Shown here piece after piece: positions 26,149 to 34,980 of a stretch of 64,000 nt of DNA (positions are counted from its first letter, which is position 1; every line of letters starts with the position of its first letter). The position numbers and the translations under genes were made by a program. The notes under the pieces are model-generated. The model did not search any database and was not told where the DNA came from. It saw only the letters and a program-made list of their open reading frames with translations. Origin of the DNA: Microbacter sp. GSS18 (GTDB lineage: Bacteria; Actinomycetota; Actinomycetes; Actinomycetales; Microbacteriaceae); contig CP119753.1 in NCBI GenBank assembly GCA_029319145.1, forward strand, positions 2,976,001-3,040,000, in the 5' to 3' direction.

Positions 26149-26352
26149 CACGCCGGAGTGCCACCGGCGGATGGGGGCGTGCGCTACCGGTCGGCGAGAG
26201 CCACGTGACTCGCGCCGCGCTCCGCGTCCGCACGAGGGTCCGCCCGCATCCTTCGCCTTCCCGGCGCCCGTCTCGTCCACGCTAGCCCTGCCCCACCGAT
26301 CCGGAGGTGAAAGCGAGCCCCGCCCCACGAGCCGCTGTGAGAGTGTTCCCCC

Positions 26353-27054
26353 ATGGTTGTCACCGACGCTTCATCCGCGCACGAGCGGACCCGCGTCATC
26401 CGTCAAGAAGACCGGCCCGATGCAGACGCCGACCTCGCCCGCTCGGTCGAGCTGCTGCGCGCCGTGGCTGCGGGAGCGATCGCCGAGGACCGTGTCGTGC
26501 GCCTGTCGACGCCGGTGGCGACCGTCGCGATGAGCCGTCGCGAGAGTCGGCTCCCCGGGTTCGAGACCGCCGAGCGCCTGGCTCGCCTCCACGGCTTCGC
26601 CCCGGCGATCCGCCCCACCGGGGGGCGCGCCGTCGCCTATGACGAGACGTGCGTCGTCTTCGACATCGTCACGCGCGAGCACGGCGATGCGATCGACCAG
26701 GCGCGGTTCTTCCGCGAGATCGGCGATGCGCTCGCGCGGGCTCTGCGCAGTCTGGGCGTCGACGCCCGGGTCGGCGACGTGCCCGGCGAGTACTGCCCCG
26801 GCGAGTTCAGCATCAACGCACGCGGCGTCGTGAAGCTGATCGGCACGTCCCAGCGCGCCGTCCGCGGCGCGCGCCTGCTCAGCGGGATGGTGCCCCTCGG
26901 CGACGTGACGCGCTTCGCGGACGTCCTCACCCAGGTCAACGCGGCGCTCGACCTCGACTGGGATCCGGCGACGTTCGGCACCCTCGCCACCGAGGTGCCG
27001 GGCATCGACCGTCACGCGGTCGAGAACGCCATCGCCGCGGCGCTCGCGCACTAG
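26353..27054 (+). CDS. Lipoate-protein ligase A-like protein
   Basis: 233 residues with the BPL/LplA/LipB fold: VVRLSTPVATVAMSRRES near residue 50, RPTGGRAVAYDETCVVFDI near 90 (RRxGGGxxxHD equivalent, with Tyr in place of the usual His) and SINARGVVKLIGTSQRAVRGARLLSG near 150, where the lysine matches the ligase lysine. It would attach or transfer lipoyl groups; the E2 protein at 7190-8560 is a possible acceptor. The stop overlaps that of the convergent DUF2255 gene by 4 nt. The 204 nt upstream show no other gene. Confidence 0.78.
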   Translation: MVVTDASSAHERTRVIRQEDRPDADADLARSVELLRAVAAGAIAEDRVVRLSTPVATVAMSRRESRLPGFETAERLARLHGFAPAIRPTGGRAVAYDETCVVFDIVTREHGDAIDQARFFREIGDALARALRSLGVDARVGDVPGEYCPGEFSINARGVVKLIGTSQRAVRGARLLSGMVPLGDVTRFADVLTQVNAALDLDWDPATFGTLATEVPGIDRHAVENAIAAALAH

Positions 27055-27482
27055 CCGAGCGACGACTGCGGGCGGTCGCCCCCTGCCGCACCGGCCGGCG
27101 CGAGCCGCAGCGTCGTCGCCACCGCCTCCGCGGTCACCATCGACCGCGCGCCCGCCGCGCCGTACTTGCCCAGATAGGCCTCGTTCACGGCATCGGAGCG
27201 ATCGCCGGCCACCGCGGTCACGCTCACGTCGAGCGGAACGCCCGACACCCGGATGCGGGCGCTGGACGAGCGCCGCGCCTGCCCGTACCAGCCGGTCTCT
27301 CGTCGGCGCCACGTGCGCACGTAGACACCGGCGTCGACGACGACGACCCAGATCGGCGTCCAGGGCCCGCACCCCCCGGCTGCGCGCAGCACGCAGATCT
27401 GCAGCTCGCGAAGGCCCGACAGGTGACGCAGCTCCTCGTCACTCCAGCGCCTCTCGGATGCATCGTCGCCCATGGTGGCCAT
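27051..27482 (-). CDS. DUF2255-family protein
   Basis: 143 residues. The pattern WSDEELRHLSGLRELQICVL, then TPIWVVVVDAGVYVRTWRRRETGWYGQA, is that of DUF2255 (split-barrel-like) proteins of unknown function. ATG 27482 is supported by GGAG five nucleotides upstream; ATG 27473 is also possible. Confidence 0.75.
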   Translation of the reverse strand: MATMGDDASERRWSDEELRHLSGLRELQICVLRAAGGCGPWTPIWVVVVDAGVYVRTWRRRETGWYGQARRSSSARIRVSGVPLDVSVTAVAGDRSDAVNEAYLGKYGAAGARSMVTAEAVATTLRLAPAGAAGGDRPQSSLG

Positions 27483-27551
27483 TCTGCTCCGCCGCCCCGC
27501 GAAAGCTCCTCCGTGAGCGCGCTGGATTGCGGGCATGTAAAGCCCTTGTTT

Positions 27552-27576
27552 CTAATGTCTGATTTTCGGACATTAG
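27552..27576. promoter_or_regulatory. Operator-like palindrome before the sugar operon
   Basis: Perfect 8-bp inverted repeat CTAATGTC/GACATTAG with a 9-nt spacer, 26 nt before the ATG at 27603. TTGTTT at 27546-27551 could be a -35 with the -10 inside the right arm. AT-rich compared with its surroundings, as expected for a repressor site; the ROK protein at 32867-34069 is the obvious local candidate. Confidence 0.65.
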
Positions 27577-27602
27577 CTGTCGAGGACTGCTAGAAAGTCC
27601 TC

Positions 27603-28763
27603 ATGCAATCAGACCAGGGACGCCTCACCGGACTCGGCAGCGCCGAGCCGGCGGGCATCGGAATCATCGGCTGCGGCAACATCGCCGATCGCTACGTGAC
27701 GGGTATGCGCCGCTTCGACACCCTCGAGATCGTCGGATGCGCCGACATCTTCCCGGCCGCAGCCGCCGCGCTCGCGGAGCGCTCCGGCATCCGCGCCTAC
27801 GCATCGCCGGAGGAGCTGCTGGCCGACCCCGCGATCGACATCGTCGTCAACATCACGACACCGAATGCCCACGAGCAGGTCACGCTGGAGATCCTGCGCG
27901 CGGGCAAGCACGTGTACGTCGAGAAGCCGATCACCGTCGACCCGGCATCCGCTGCCGGAGTCCTCGACGCCGCCGCGGCCGCGGGCCTGCGCGTCGGCGC
28001 CGCTCCCGACACGTTCCTCGGCAGCACGTCGCAGACGGCGCGCGCGGCGATCGACGAGGGCCTCATCGGTGACGTCATCGGCGCCGTGGCCTGCATCCGC
28101 TACTCCCGTGCCGAGGAATGGCACCCGGACCCCACCTTCCTCTTCCAGGAGGGCGGTGGACCGTCGCTCGACCTCGGGCCCTACTACGTCTCGGCGCTCG
28201 TGAACCTCCTCGGCCCCGTCTCCGAGGTCAGCGCGTTCAGCCGCATCGGCGCCCCGACGCGCACCGTGACGGCTTCGGAGCGGCGCGTGGACTCGGTGGA
28301 GGTCACCGTGCCCACGCACGCATCCGCCTCGCTGCGCTTCGCCGGCGGCGCCGTCGTCACCCTGATCTCGAGCTTCGACATCTGGGACACCGACATCCCG
28401 TTCATCGAGCTGCACGGCACGAAGGGCGCCCTGCAGATGGGCGACCCGAACGAGTACGACACCGAGGTGCGCGTGCGCCTGCACTCCGACGACGACTGGC
28501 GCACGCTGCCGCCGGCCTTCCCCCTCACGGGCGAGCCGGGCACGCCCGAGCAGATCCTCCGCGGCATCGGCGTGGACGACCTCGTCGGCGCGCTGCGCGG
28601 CGGCCCGCACCGCGCGAGCGGCGAGCTGGCGCTCCACGTGCTCGAGGTGCTCGCCGCGATCGACCGCTCCAGCGCCGAGCACAGCGTGATCAGCATCGCC
28701 TCGTCCGCAGAGCGCCCCGCCCCCGTCCGTGACACCACCCTCGCAGAGGAGCTCGCATTTTGA
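27603..28763 (+). CDS. Gfo/Idh/MocA-family oxidoreductase
   Basis: 386 residues. N-terminal Rossmann fold with GIIGCGNIADRYVTGM near residue 20, and the family motif HVYVEKPITVDPASA near residue 105 (EKP). The C-terminal alpha/beta domain contains PSLDLGPYY. It should oxidise a sugar or polyol hydroxyl with NAD(P). First gene of a five-gene operon with an isomerase and an ABC importer, so it acts on the imported sugar. The stop overlaps the next TTG start. Confidence 0.88.
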   Translation: MQSDQGRLTGLGSAEPAGIGIIGCGNIADRYVTGMRRFDTLEIVGCADIFPAAAAALAERSGIRAYASPEELLADPAIDIVVNITTPNAHEQVTLEILRAGKHVYVEKPITVDPASAAGVLDAAAAAGLRVGAAPDTFLGSTSQTARAAIDEGLIGDVIGAVACIRYSRAEEWHPDPTFLFQEGGGPSLDLGPYYVSALVNLLGPVSEVSAFSRIGAPTRTVTASERRVDSVEVTVPTHASASLRFAGGAVVTLISSFDIWDTDIPFIELHGTKGALQMGDPNEYDTEVRVRLHSDDDWRTLPPAFPLTGEPGTPEQILRGIGVDDLVGALRGGPHRASGELALHVLEVLAAIDRSSAEHSVISIASSAERPAPVRDTTLAEELAF

Positions 28764-29647
28764 CCGTCAACATCGGCCTTCAGCTGTTCTCGGTCCGGCA
28801 GTCCCTCGCCGCCGACCCGTGGGGCACGCTCGAGAAGCTCGCCGCCCTCGGCTTCCGCACCCTCGAGGCGGCAAACCACTCCGCACGCACCGACCCGGGC
28901 GTCGGCTTCGGCGTCGACGCGGCGAGCCTGCGCGATCGCCTCGCCGACCTCGGCATGAGCATCGTGGGCTGCCACATCAACCCGCTCGACGTCGACATCC
29001 TCCCGCGCGCGCTGGACTACCAGGCCGAGCTCGGGAACCTCCAGTTCGGCTGCGACATCGAGTTCTACCCGTACGGCGACCGGGACTACGTGCTGCGCCG
29101 CGCCGAGATCTTCAATCAGGTGGGCGCCCTCGCCGCCGAGCGTGGCATGCGGTTCTACTACCACAACCACTTCCAGGAGTTCCAGCGGTTCGGCGACGAC
29201 CTCGTCTACGACCTGATCCTCGAGAACACCGATCCCGACCTGGTCAAGCTCGAGCTCGACACGTACTGGATCTACCGGGGCGGACACGACCCGATCGAGT
29301 GGATGCGCAAGTGCGCCGACCGAGTGGTGCTGTCGCACCAGAAGGATTTCCCGGCCGACGCGCCGCAGCCCCTCAACCTCTTCGACGGCGTCATCTCCCC
29401 GACGGAGAACATCACGCAGGAGGTCTTCGAGGGCCGGAAGGATCCGCTCTGCTTCACCGAGATCGGCACCGGCATCCTCCCCATCCAGGACATCCTCGAC
29501 GAGGTCGCGACCCTCCCCTCGTTCGACTACATGTTCCTCGAGCAGGACCACACGCAGCTCTCCGAACTCGACTCCGTCGCGCAGAGTCGCACCGCCTTCA
29601 CGTCCCGCTTCAGCGGCGTGACCTGGGAGCCCCGGGCCGACGGCTAG
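28760..29647 (+). CDS. Sugar phosphate isomerase/epimerase (xylose isomerase-like TIM barrel)
   Basis: 295 residues. It begins (TTG) TVNIGLQLFSVRQSLAADP and keeps AP endonuclease 2-type metal motifs: IVGCHINPLD, FYYHNHFQEF and KLELDTYWIYRGG, with a late FTEIGTG glutamate. The TTG start overlaps the preceding TGA. Likely isomerises a keto- or inosose-type product of the Gfo/Idh/MocA enzyme; the substrate is not identifiable. Confidence 0.87.
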   Translation: MTVNIGLQLFSVRQSLAADPWGTLEKLAALGFRTLEAANHSARTDPGVGFGVDAASLRDRLADLGMSIVGCHINPLDVDILPRALDYQAELGNLQFGCDIEFYPYGDRDYVLRRAEIFNQVGALAAERGMRFYYHNHFQEFQRFGDDLVYDLILENTDPDLVKLELDTYWIYRGGHDPIEWMRKCADRVVLSHQKDFPADAPQPLNLFDGVISPTENITQEVFEGRKDPLCFTEIGTGILPIQDILDEVATLPSFDYMFLEQDHTQLSELDSVAQSRTAFTSRFSGVTWEPRADG

Positions 29648-29732
29648 CACCCCCGTGCGTCCGCGCACCCCTCCGACCACGCGGGTATCCCGCCGCGTGC
29701 CCCAGAAGTACCATCCAAGAAAGGACACCATC

Positions 29733-31034
29733 ATGCACAGCAGGTCCCCCCGGCCGCGCACCTTCATGGCCGCCACGGCCGGAATCGCCGCCCTGACCGT
29801 GGTCCTCGCCGGCTGCGGTCGCGCCGATGCCCCTGAAGACGCCGCCTCGCCTCAGGCGATCGACGACGCCCCCGCGACGGGCACGATCGAGATCTGGGCC
29901 GCCGGCGGCGACGGCGAGCAGCTCCCCGAGATGTTCGACCTGTTCCAGGAGCAGAACCCGGACGTCGAGATCAACATGACCCAGGTTCCCGAGGACGACT
30001 TCGTGGCGAAGATGACCGCCGCGATCTCGGGCGGATCCGTGCCCGACCTCGTGTACCTGTTCACCGAGTTCCAGCCGACGCTTCTGGACACCGGCGGCTT
30101 CAGCCCCGTTCCCAGCGGTCTCGTCGACGATGCGGCGTTCTTCGACACCGCCTGGGATGCCTCGGTCGTCGACGGCGTCGCCTACGGCGTGCCGTGGTAC
30201 ACCTACGCCCGCCCGTTCATCATCCGCACGGACCTGACCGAGGCGGCCGGCGCCGAGGTTCCCACCGACTGGGACGGCCTGCGCGCGTGGGCCGAGACGC
30301 TGCAGGACTCGGGTGTGGAGACCCCGCTCGACCTCGTCATCCCCTTCAACCAGTACACGTCGCTGCAGTTCGACATGTTCGCCCACCAGGCCGGCGGCGG
30401 ACTCATCAGCGACGACCTCAGCGCGTGGACGATCAACGACCCCGCCAACGTCGAGGCGCTCGAGTTCTGGGGCTCCCTGTACGCCGACGGCCTCGCGTCG
30501 CCCGATGAGCCGGTCACGATGGACTGGGTGTCGTACCTGTCCAGCGGGCGATCGGCCGGCCTCTACAACGGACCGTGGTTCCGCGGCTGGCTCGTCGACG
30601 CGAACAGCGCCGAGTGGGTGGACGAGAACATCGCCCTCATCGAGCCGCCCGCCGGCCCCGACGGCGGGCGTGCCGCGCAGGTCGGTGGCGGCAACTGGGC
30701 GGTCCCCGTCGACGCGGCCAACCCCGACGCCGCGTGGAAGTTCGCGCGCTTCATGTCCGAGCCCGAGAACCAGCTGCACTGGTACGAGATCTTCGGCAAC
30801 CTCCCCGCCGTCGAGAGCGTGTGGGACGAGCCCGAGATCGCGGACAACGCCGTTCTCGCACCGATCCGCGACTCGATCTCGGTGGGCGTGACCGTGCCGA
30901 AGGTCCCGACGTGGGGCGAGGTCGGCGAGGTCGTCGCCGAGGCGATGGAGCGCGTGGCCCGCGGCCAGGCGGAGCCCCAGGAAGCCCTCGACCAGGCCCA
31001 GGCGCAGGCCGAGGCGATCGGGGTCGGAGACTGA
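29733..31034 (+). CDS. ABC sugar transporter, substrate-binding lipoprotein
   Basis: 433 residues, cluster B (family 1) solute-binding protein. Signal peptide with lipobox VVLAGC (Cys near residue 27), then EIWAAGGDGEQLPEMFDLFQ and the conserved AYGVPWYTYARPFI segment. ATG 29733 has AAGGA upstream. It binds a sugar or oligosaccharide and delivers it to the two permeases encoded next. Confidence 0.92.
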   Translation: MHSRSPRPRTFMAATAGIAALTVVLAGCGRADAPEDAASPQAIDDAPATGTIEIWAAGGDGEQLPEMFDLFQEQNPDVEINMTQVPEDDFVAKMTAAISGGSVPDLVYLFTEFQPTLLDTGGFSPVPSGLVDDAAFFDTAWDASVVDGVAYGVPWYTYARPFIIRTDLTEAAGAEVPTDWDGLRAWAETLQDSGVETPLDLVIPFNQYTSLQFDMFAHQAGGGLISDDLSAWTINDPANVEALEFWGSLYADGLASPDEPVTMDWVSYLSSGRSAGLYNGPWFRGWLVDANSAEWVDENIALIEPPAGPDGGRAAQVGGGNWAVPVDAANPDAAWKFARFMSEPENQLHWYEIFGNLPAVESVWDEPEIADNAVLAPIRDSISVGVTVPKVPTWGEVGEVVAEAMERVARGQAEPQEALDQAQAQAEAIGVGD

Positions 31035-31035
31035 C

Positions 31036-32010
31036 GTGTCTCTCACCCTCACTCGCACCACAGGGGGAGCCGGCCAGGCCGGCTCCCCCCGGCCCCCCGT
31101 CGTGCGGGCCACCTCCCGCCGCCGGTCGTGGCACAGTGCGGGCGCGGTTCAGAGCCGGACCGGGTGGCTGTTCGTCGCGCCGTTCCTGATCCTGTTCGCA
31201 CTCTTCACCGCCATCCCCGTCGCGACCTCGTTCGCGATGAGCTTCACCGACATCCGCTCACGCGAGATCCGAAACCCTCTCGCGGTCGACTTCGTCGGGT
31301 TCGACAACTTCATCGACGTCCTCTCGGACCCGACCTTCCAGCGCGCGCTCCTGACGACCCTCGTCTTCGTCGCGCTGTGCGTGCCTCTCAGCCTCGTGAT
31401 CGGCTTCGTGCTGGCTCTCGCTCTGGACACCGGGATCCGTCGCCTCCGCAGCACGTTCCGCGCGGTGATCTACGTCCCCGTCATCGCGAACATCGTCGCC
31501 GCGGCGGTCATCTGGCAGTACGCCTTCACACCATCAGGTCCGGTGAACACCGCCATCGAGTCCCTGGGGGTCGCAGGACCGAACTGGTTCGGCGATCCCG
31601 CGTGGGCCGTCGCGAACGTCGTCATCCTGAGCGTGTGGCGCAACATCGGCACGTGCATGGTCCTGTTCCTCGCCGGCCTCCAGGCCGTCCCGAACGAACT
31701 GTACGAGGCCTCATCCCTCGACGGCGCCGGCGGTCTGCGCTCGGCGTGGTCGATCACGCTGCCGCTCCTGCGGCCCACCACGCTCCTGGTGAGCGTGCTC
31801 ATGACCGTGGCGTTCCTCAACATCTTCGAGGAGCCGTATCTCCTCACCGGCGGGGGACCGCTGGGCTCGACGCGGTCGATCGCCCTGTGGGTCTACGAGC
31901 AGTTCGGATTCGGGAACGTGGCGGGCTCGATGGCCGGCTCGTTCATCCTGCTCCTGCTCGTGGGAATCGTCGCACTTGTTCAGTTCCGCGTTCTAAGGCC
32001 GAAGCATTGA
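31036..32010 (+). CDS. ABC sugar transporter permease 1 (MalF-type)
   Basis: 324 residues with six hydrophobic segments after a basic 40-residue N-terminus. The EAA loop is visible as ELYEASSLDGAGGLRSAWSITLPLL. GTG start one nucleotide after the binding-protein stop. Forms a heterodimeric channel with the following permease. Confidence 0.92.
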   Translation: MSLTLTRTTGGAGQAGSPRPPVVRATSRRRSWHSAGAVQSRTGWLFVAPFLILFALFTAIPVATSFAMSFTDIRSREIRNPLAVDFVGFDNFIDVLSDPTFQRALLTTLVFVALCVPLSLVIGFVLALALDTGIRRLRSTFRAVIYVPVIANIVAAAVIWQYAFTPSGPVNTAIESLGVAGPNWFGDPAWAVANVVILSVWRNIGTCMVLFLAGLQAVPNELYEASSLDGAGGLRSAWSITLPLLRPTTLLVSVLMTVAFLNIFEEPYLLTGGGPLGSTRSIALWVYEQFGFGNVAGSMAGSFILLLLVGIVALVQFRVLRPKH

Positions 32011-32837
32011 CCTCCTCCTCCTCCCGCGTCCGCACCGCGCTGTCCTACGGCGCGCTCACGATCGTCGCGGTCTTCATGCTGCTGCCGTTCGTCTGGGTGC
32101 TCTCCGGTTCCCTCAAGAGCCAGGCGGAGTTCATGTCGAACCCGGGCGGATGGCTGCCCGAGAGCTTCGAGTGGCAGAACTACGTCGCCCTGTTCACCGA
32201 GAAGGGCTTCAGCACCTACTTCGCCAACAGCGGGATCGTCGTCGCGATCGCGGTCCTGGCGAACATCGTGCTCAGCGCGATGGCCGGATACGCCCTCGCC
32301 AAGCTCGAGTTCCGCGGCAAGCCGCTCGTCATGGCCGGCGTGATCATCGCGATGGCGGTCCCCTACGTCGCGGTGTTCGTGCCGCAGTTCGTGGTGGTCG
32401 TTCAGCTCGGCGCGGTGGACACGCTCCTCGGAATCGTGCTTCCGATCCTCGTGCTGCCGATCAGCGTCTTCGTCATGCGCCAGTTCGCGTACTCCATCCC
32501 CGGCGAACTGCTCGAAGCGGCCCGCGTCGACGGCGCCGGGGAGTGGCGGATCTTCGCCCGCATCTTCATGCCTCTCGCGGGGCCGGCTCTGGCGACCGTC
32601 GGCATCCTGTCGTTCCTCGCCGCGTGGAACGCGTTCCTCTGGCCGCTGATCGTCGCCCAGTCGCAGGACACGTACACGCTCCCCGTGGGACTGGCGTCCG
32701 CAGCGCAGGGGTCCAACACCCTCGATTACGGCATCCTCCTGGCCGGAGCCGTCGTGATCCTCCTGCCGGTGCTCATCCTGTTCCTGTTCCTGCAGCGCTA
32801 CTTCATCCAGGGCGTTGCGACGGCAGGCCTGAAGTAG
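32007..32837 (+). CDS. ABC sugar transporter permease 2 (MalG-type)
   Basis: 276 residues with six hydrophobic segments and the EAA loop ELLEAARVDGAGEWRIFARIFMPLA. TTG start at 32007 overlaps the previous stop (TTGA). No ATP-binding protein follows, so energy must come from a shared MsiK-like ATPase encoded elsewhere, as is usual for this class in actinobacteria. Confidence 0.92.
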   Translation: MTSSSSRVRTALSYGALTIVAVFMLLPFVWVLSGSLKSQAEFMSNPGGWLPESFEWQNYVALFTEKGFSTYFANSGIVVAIAVLANIVLSAMAGYALAKLEFRGKPLVMAGVIIAMAVPYVAVFVPQFVVVVQLGAVDTLLGIVLPILVLPISVFVMRQFAYSIPGELLEAARVDGAGEWRIFARIFMPLAGPALATVGILSFLAAWNAFLWPLIVAQSQDTYTLPVGLASAAQGSNTLDYGILLAGAVVILLPVLILFLFLQRYFIQGVATAGLK

Positions 32838-32850
32838 TGCCGCTGCGGCA
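32838..32850. terminator. Short hairpin between convergent genes
   Basis: TGCCG-ctg-CGGCA directly after the permease stop and 17 nt before the ROK gene stop. Small, so only a weak terminator candidate. Confidence 0.3.
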
Positions 32851-32866
32851 AGGGGCGGTGGGGCGC

Positions 32867-34069
32867 TCAGTTCGCGCTCGACGTCCCCAGAAGGTCGAAG
32901 AGCGCCCGCCCGGCGAGCACGCCGTCGGCGGCGAGCCGAAGCGCCCCGAGGGTCCCTGCGCCGGCCGATCGGCTGGAGCGGGTGACGTGGAGGCCGTCGG
33001 TGAGCGCGGGGGCGCCGCGGCGGAACAGCGACTCCTTGACGCCCGCGACGAAGTGATCGCCGACGGCGGACAGCTCGCCGCCGACGACGAGCAGACCCGG
33101 GTTGGTCGTCGCGATCGCGTACGCGACGACGTCGCCGACGTCACGTCCGGCCTGACGCACCGCGCGTCCGGCGCGAGCGTCTCCGGCCGCGACGGCGGAG
33201 GTGAGCCCCTCGATCGAGTCGATGTCCACCCCTTCGCCCCTCAGCATCTTCAGGATGGCGGGGAGCGTGGCCACGGCGCCCAGACACCCTATGTTGCCGC
33301 ACAGACACTGCTCGTCGTTGTCGCGAAGCGCGGGAACGTGCGCGATCTCGCCCGCCTGTCCCGCTGCGCCGCGGATCAGAGCTCCGTCGGCCATGACGCC
33401 GAGCCCGATGCCGTCTCCTGCGTGCAGGAGGATCAGGTCGCGCGCATCGGGGAACACCTCGAGCTGCTCGCCCAGCACCATCAGGTTGACGTCGTTCTCG
33501 ACGTGGACGGGCACTCCGAGCTCTTCTTGCAGCCATTCCTGCGCGGGAAAGCTGGCCCAGCCCGTCTGACCGGAGGGGTTGCGCATCCCGACCGCTCCGA
33601 CCTTGGCCGACAACGGCACACCGAGCGTGACGCCGCTGAGCGGACCGAGGCGCTCCGCCTGCTCGCGCAAGAGGGTGCGCAGGCCCTCGGAGGCGGCGCG
33701 AAGGATCTGCTCGAAGCCGTCGGTCTGAGCGACCGGCAGCTCCACCGTGCCGCGGGGGCAGGCGCCGAGGTCGGCGAGACTGACCCTGCTCGAGGAGTGG
33801 CCGAGCTCGATCGCGGCGACACTGCGCACGGCGTCGTTCAGCGCGATCTTCGTCGTCGGCCGACCGCCCTCGGGGGCGAGCCGGCCCGCGTCGCGGAGCA
33901 AACCCGCATCGCGGAGCGCGTCCAGTCGCAGCGCGATCGTCGATCGAGACAGCGACAGGGTTCGCGCGATGTCCGACCGCGTCCACTCGCCCCGGTCCAG
34001 CAGAAGCCGAAGGACGTCGCTCGCATCGCCCCACGAGCTCGCGCGCGGTCTGCGGGACGTATCGGTCAC
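32867..34069 (-). CDS. ROK-family transcriptional regulator
   Basis: 400 residues. N-terminal winged helix-turn-helix (TRSDIARTLSLSRSTIALRLDALRDAGLL, about 29-57). The ROK domain contains the sugar-kinase-like region LLHAGDGIGLGVMADG, and the zinc motif is present as CLCGNIGCLGAV with the preceding GQAGEIAHVPA. GTG start 34069. It converges on the sugar transport operon and diverges from a racemase gene; most likely represses one or both and senses a sugar or its derivative. Confidence 0.9.
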   Translation of the reverse strand: MTDTSRRPRASSWGDASDVLRLLLDRGEWTRSDIARTLSLSRSTIALRLDALRDAGLLRDAGRLAPEGGRPTTKIALNDAVRSVAAIELGHSSSRVSLADLGACPRGTVELPVAQTDGFEQILRAASEGLRTLLREQAERLGPLSGVTLGVPLSAKVGAVGMRNPSGQTGWASFPAQEWLQEELGVPVHVENDVNLMVLGEQLEVFPDARDLILLHAGDGIGLGVMADGALIRGAAGQAGEIAHVPALRDNDEQCLCGNIGCLGAVATLPAILKMLRGEGVDIDSIEGLTSAVAAGDARAGRAVRQAGRDVGDVVAYAIATTNPGLLVVGGELSAVGDHFVAGVKESLFRRGAPALTDGLHVTRSSRSAGAGTLGALRLAADGVLAGRALFDLLGTSSAN

Positions 34070-34087
34070 CCGTTCTTTATCTCACAC

Positions 34088-34105
34088 TTCGTTCAGCAGA
34101 ACGAA
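34088..34105. promoter_or_regulatory. Palindromic operator in the ROK/racemase intergenic region
   Basis: TTCGTTC-agca-GAACGAA, a perfect 7-bp inverted repeat 19 nt upstream of the ROK GTG. AT-richer than its surroundings; a likely autoregulatory site. Confidence 0.6.
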
Positions 34106-34191
34106 TTTCGACAGCTTCAGTACGATTCCCGGACATAACTCGGGATTCGCGACGCACACACGCGCGACCTCCACCCCGGAAAGGCCCACCG

Positions 34192-34923
34192 ATGAGACTT
34201 CTCGTCGTCAACTGCAACACGTCCGAGGACGTCACCGCCTCCATCGACGCGGGTGCGCGTGCCGCCGCGTCGCCGGACACCGAGGTGATCACCATCCAGC
34301 CCTCGTGGGGCCCGGCGTCGGCCGAGGGATATCTGGAGAGCTTCATGACGGCCGCGGCCGTCATCGATGCGATCTCGCGCCGAGACGACTACGACGCGAT
34401 CGTGATGGCAGGGTACGGGGAGCATGGCCGAGAAGGCGTGCGCCAGCTGGTCGACGTCCCCGTCGTCGACGTCACCGAGGCGTCCGCGTATCTCGCGACT
34501 CTCGTGGCCGACCGGTTCGCGGTCGTCACCACCGTCAGCTCGACCCTCTCGGGCATCCGCCAGAGTCTGGAGGGCGCGGGCATCCTGTCCCGGTGCAGTG
34601 CGGTCGCCGCAGCCGAGACGCCCGTGCTCTCGATCCACGTCGACTCCCCGGCGGCCGTCGACGCCCTCGCGGCCACGGCGCAGCCTCTCATCGCGCAGGG
34701 GGCGGATGCGATCGTCCTCGGCTGCGCCGGCTTCGCCGGACTCGACCGCGCTCTGGAAGAACGTCTCGGCGTCCCCGTGCTCGACGGGGTCGCCTCGGCG
34801 GTCGTCCTGGCGGAGAGCCTCGTGCGGCTCGGCAAGACGACGAGCAAGAAGGGCCCGTTCGCGCCGGTCGATCGCGACAAGCGCTGGGCCGGCTGGTCGC
34901 CGTTCGCCGCCCGGTCGAGCTAG
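34192..34923 (+). CDS. Asp/Glu/hydantoin racemase family protein
   Basis: 243 residues. The start MRLLVVNCNTSEDVTASI and the late cysteine in VLGCAGFAG are typical of the HyuE-type racemase family, but the first catalytic cysteine position reads VMAGYGEHG (Gly/Tyr rather than Cys), so racemisation by the usual two-cysteine mechanism is uncertain. Divergent from the ROK regulator and perhaps under its control. Confidence 0.78.
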   Translation: MRLLVVNCNTSEDVTASIDAGARAAASPDTEVITIQPSWGPASAEGYLESFMTAAAVIDAISRRDDYDAIVMAGYGEHGREGVRQLVDVPVVDVTEASAYLATLVADRFAVVTTVSSTLSGIRQSLEGAGILSRCSAVAAAETPVLSIHVDSPAAVDALAATAQPLIAQGADAIVLGCAGFAGLDRALEERLGVPVLDGVASAVVLAESLVRLGKTTSKKGPFAPVDRDKRWAGWSPFAARSS

Positions 34924-34968
34924 CCGAGCTAGCCGCCGGCAGCGTGCGCCCCGGTCGGGCGTTCGTCG

Positions 34969-34974
34969 TACACT
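34969..34974 (+). promoter_or_regulatory. Leaderless-type -10 for the LLM oxidoreductase gene
   Basis: TACACT, six nucleotides (CCGAGC) before the ATG at 34981. Confidence 0.5.
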
Positions 34975-34980
34975 CCGAGC

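Noticed and set aside
26149-26352. Small gene in the gap before the lipoate ligase-like gene
   Set aside because: The open frames here have no ribosome binding site, no -10 at suitable distance and random-looking Arg-rich translation.
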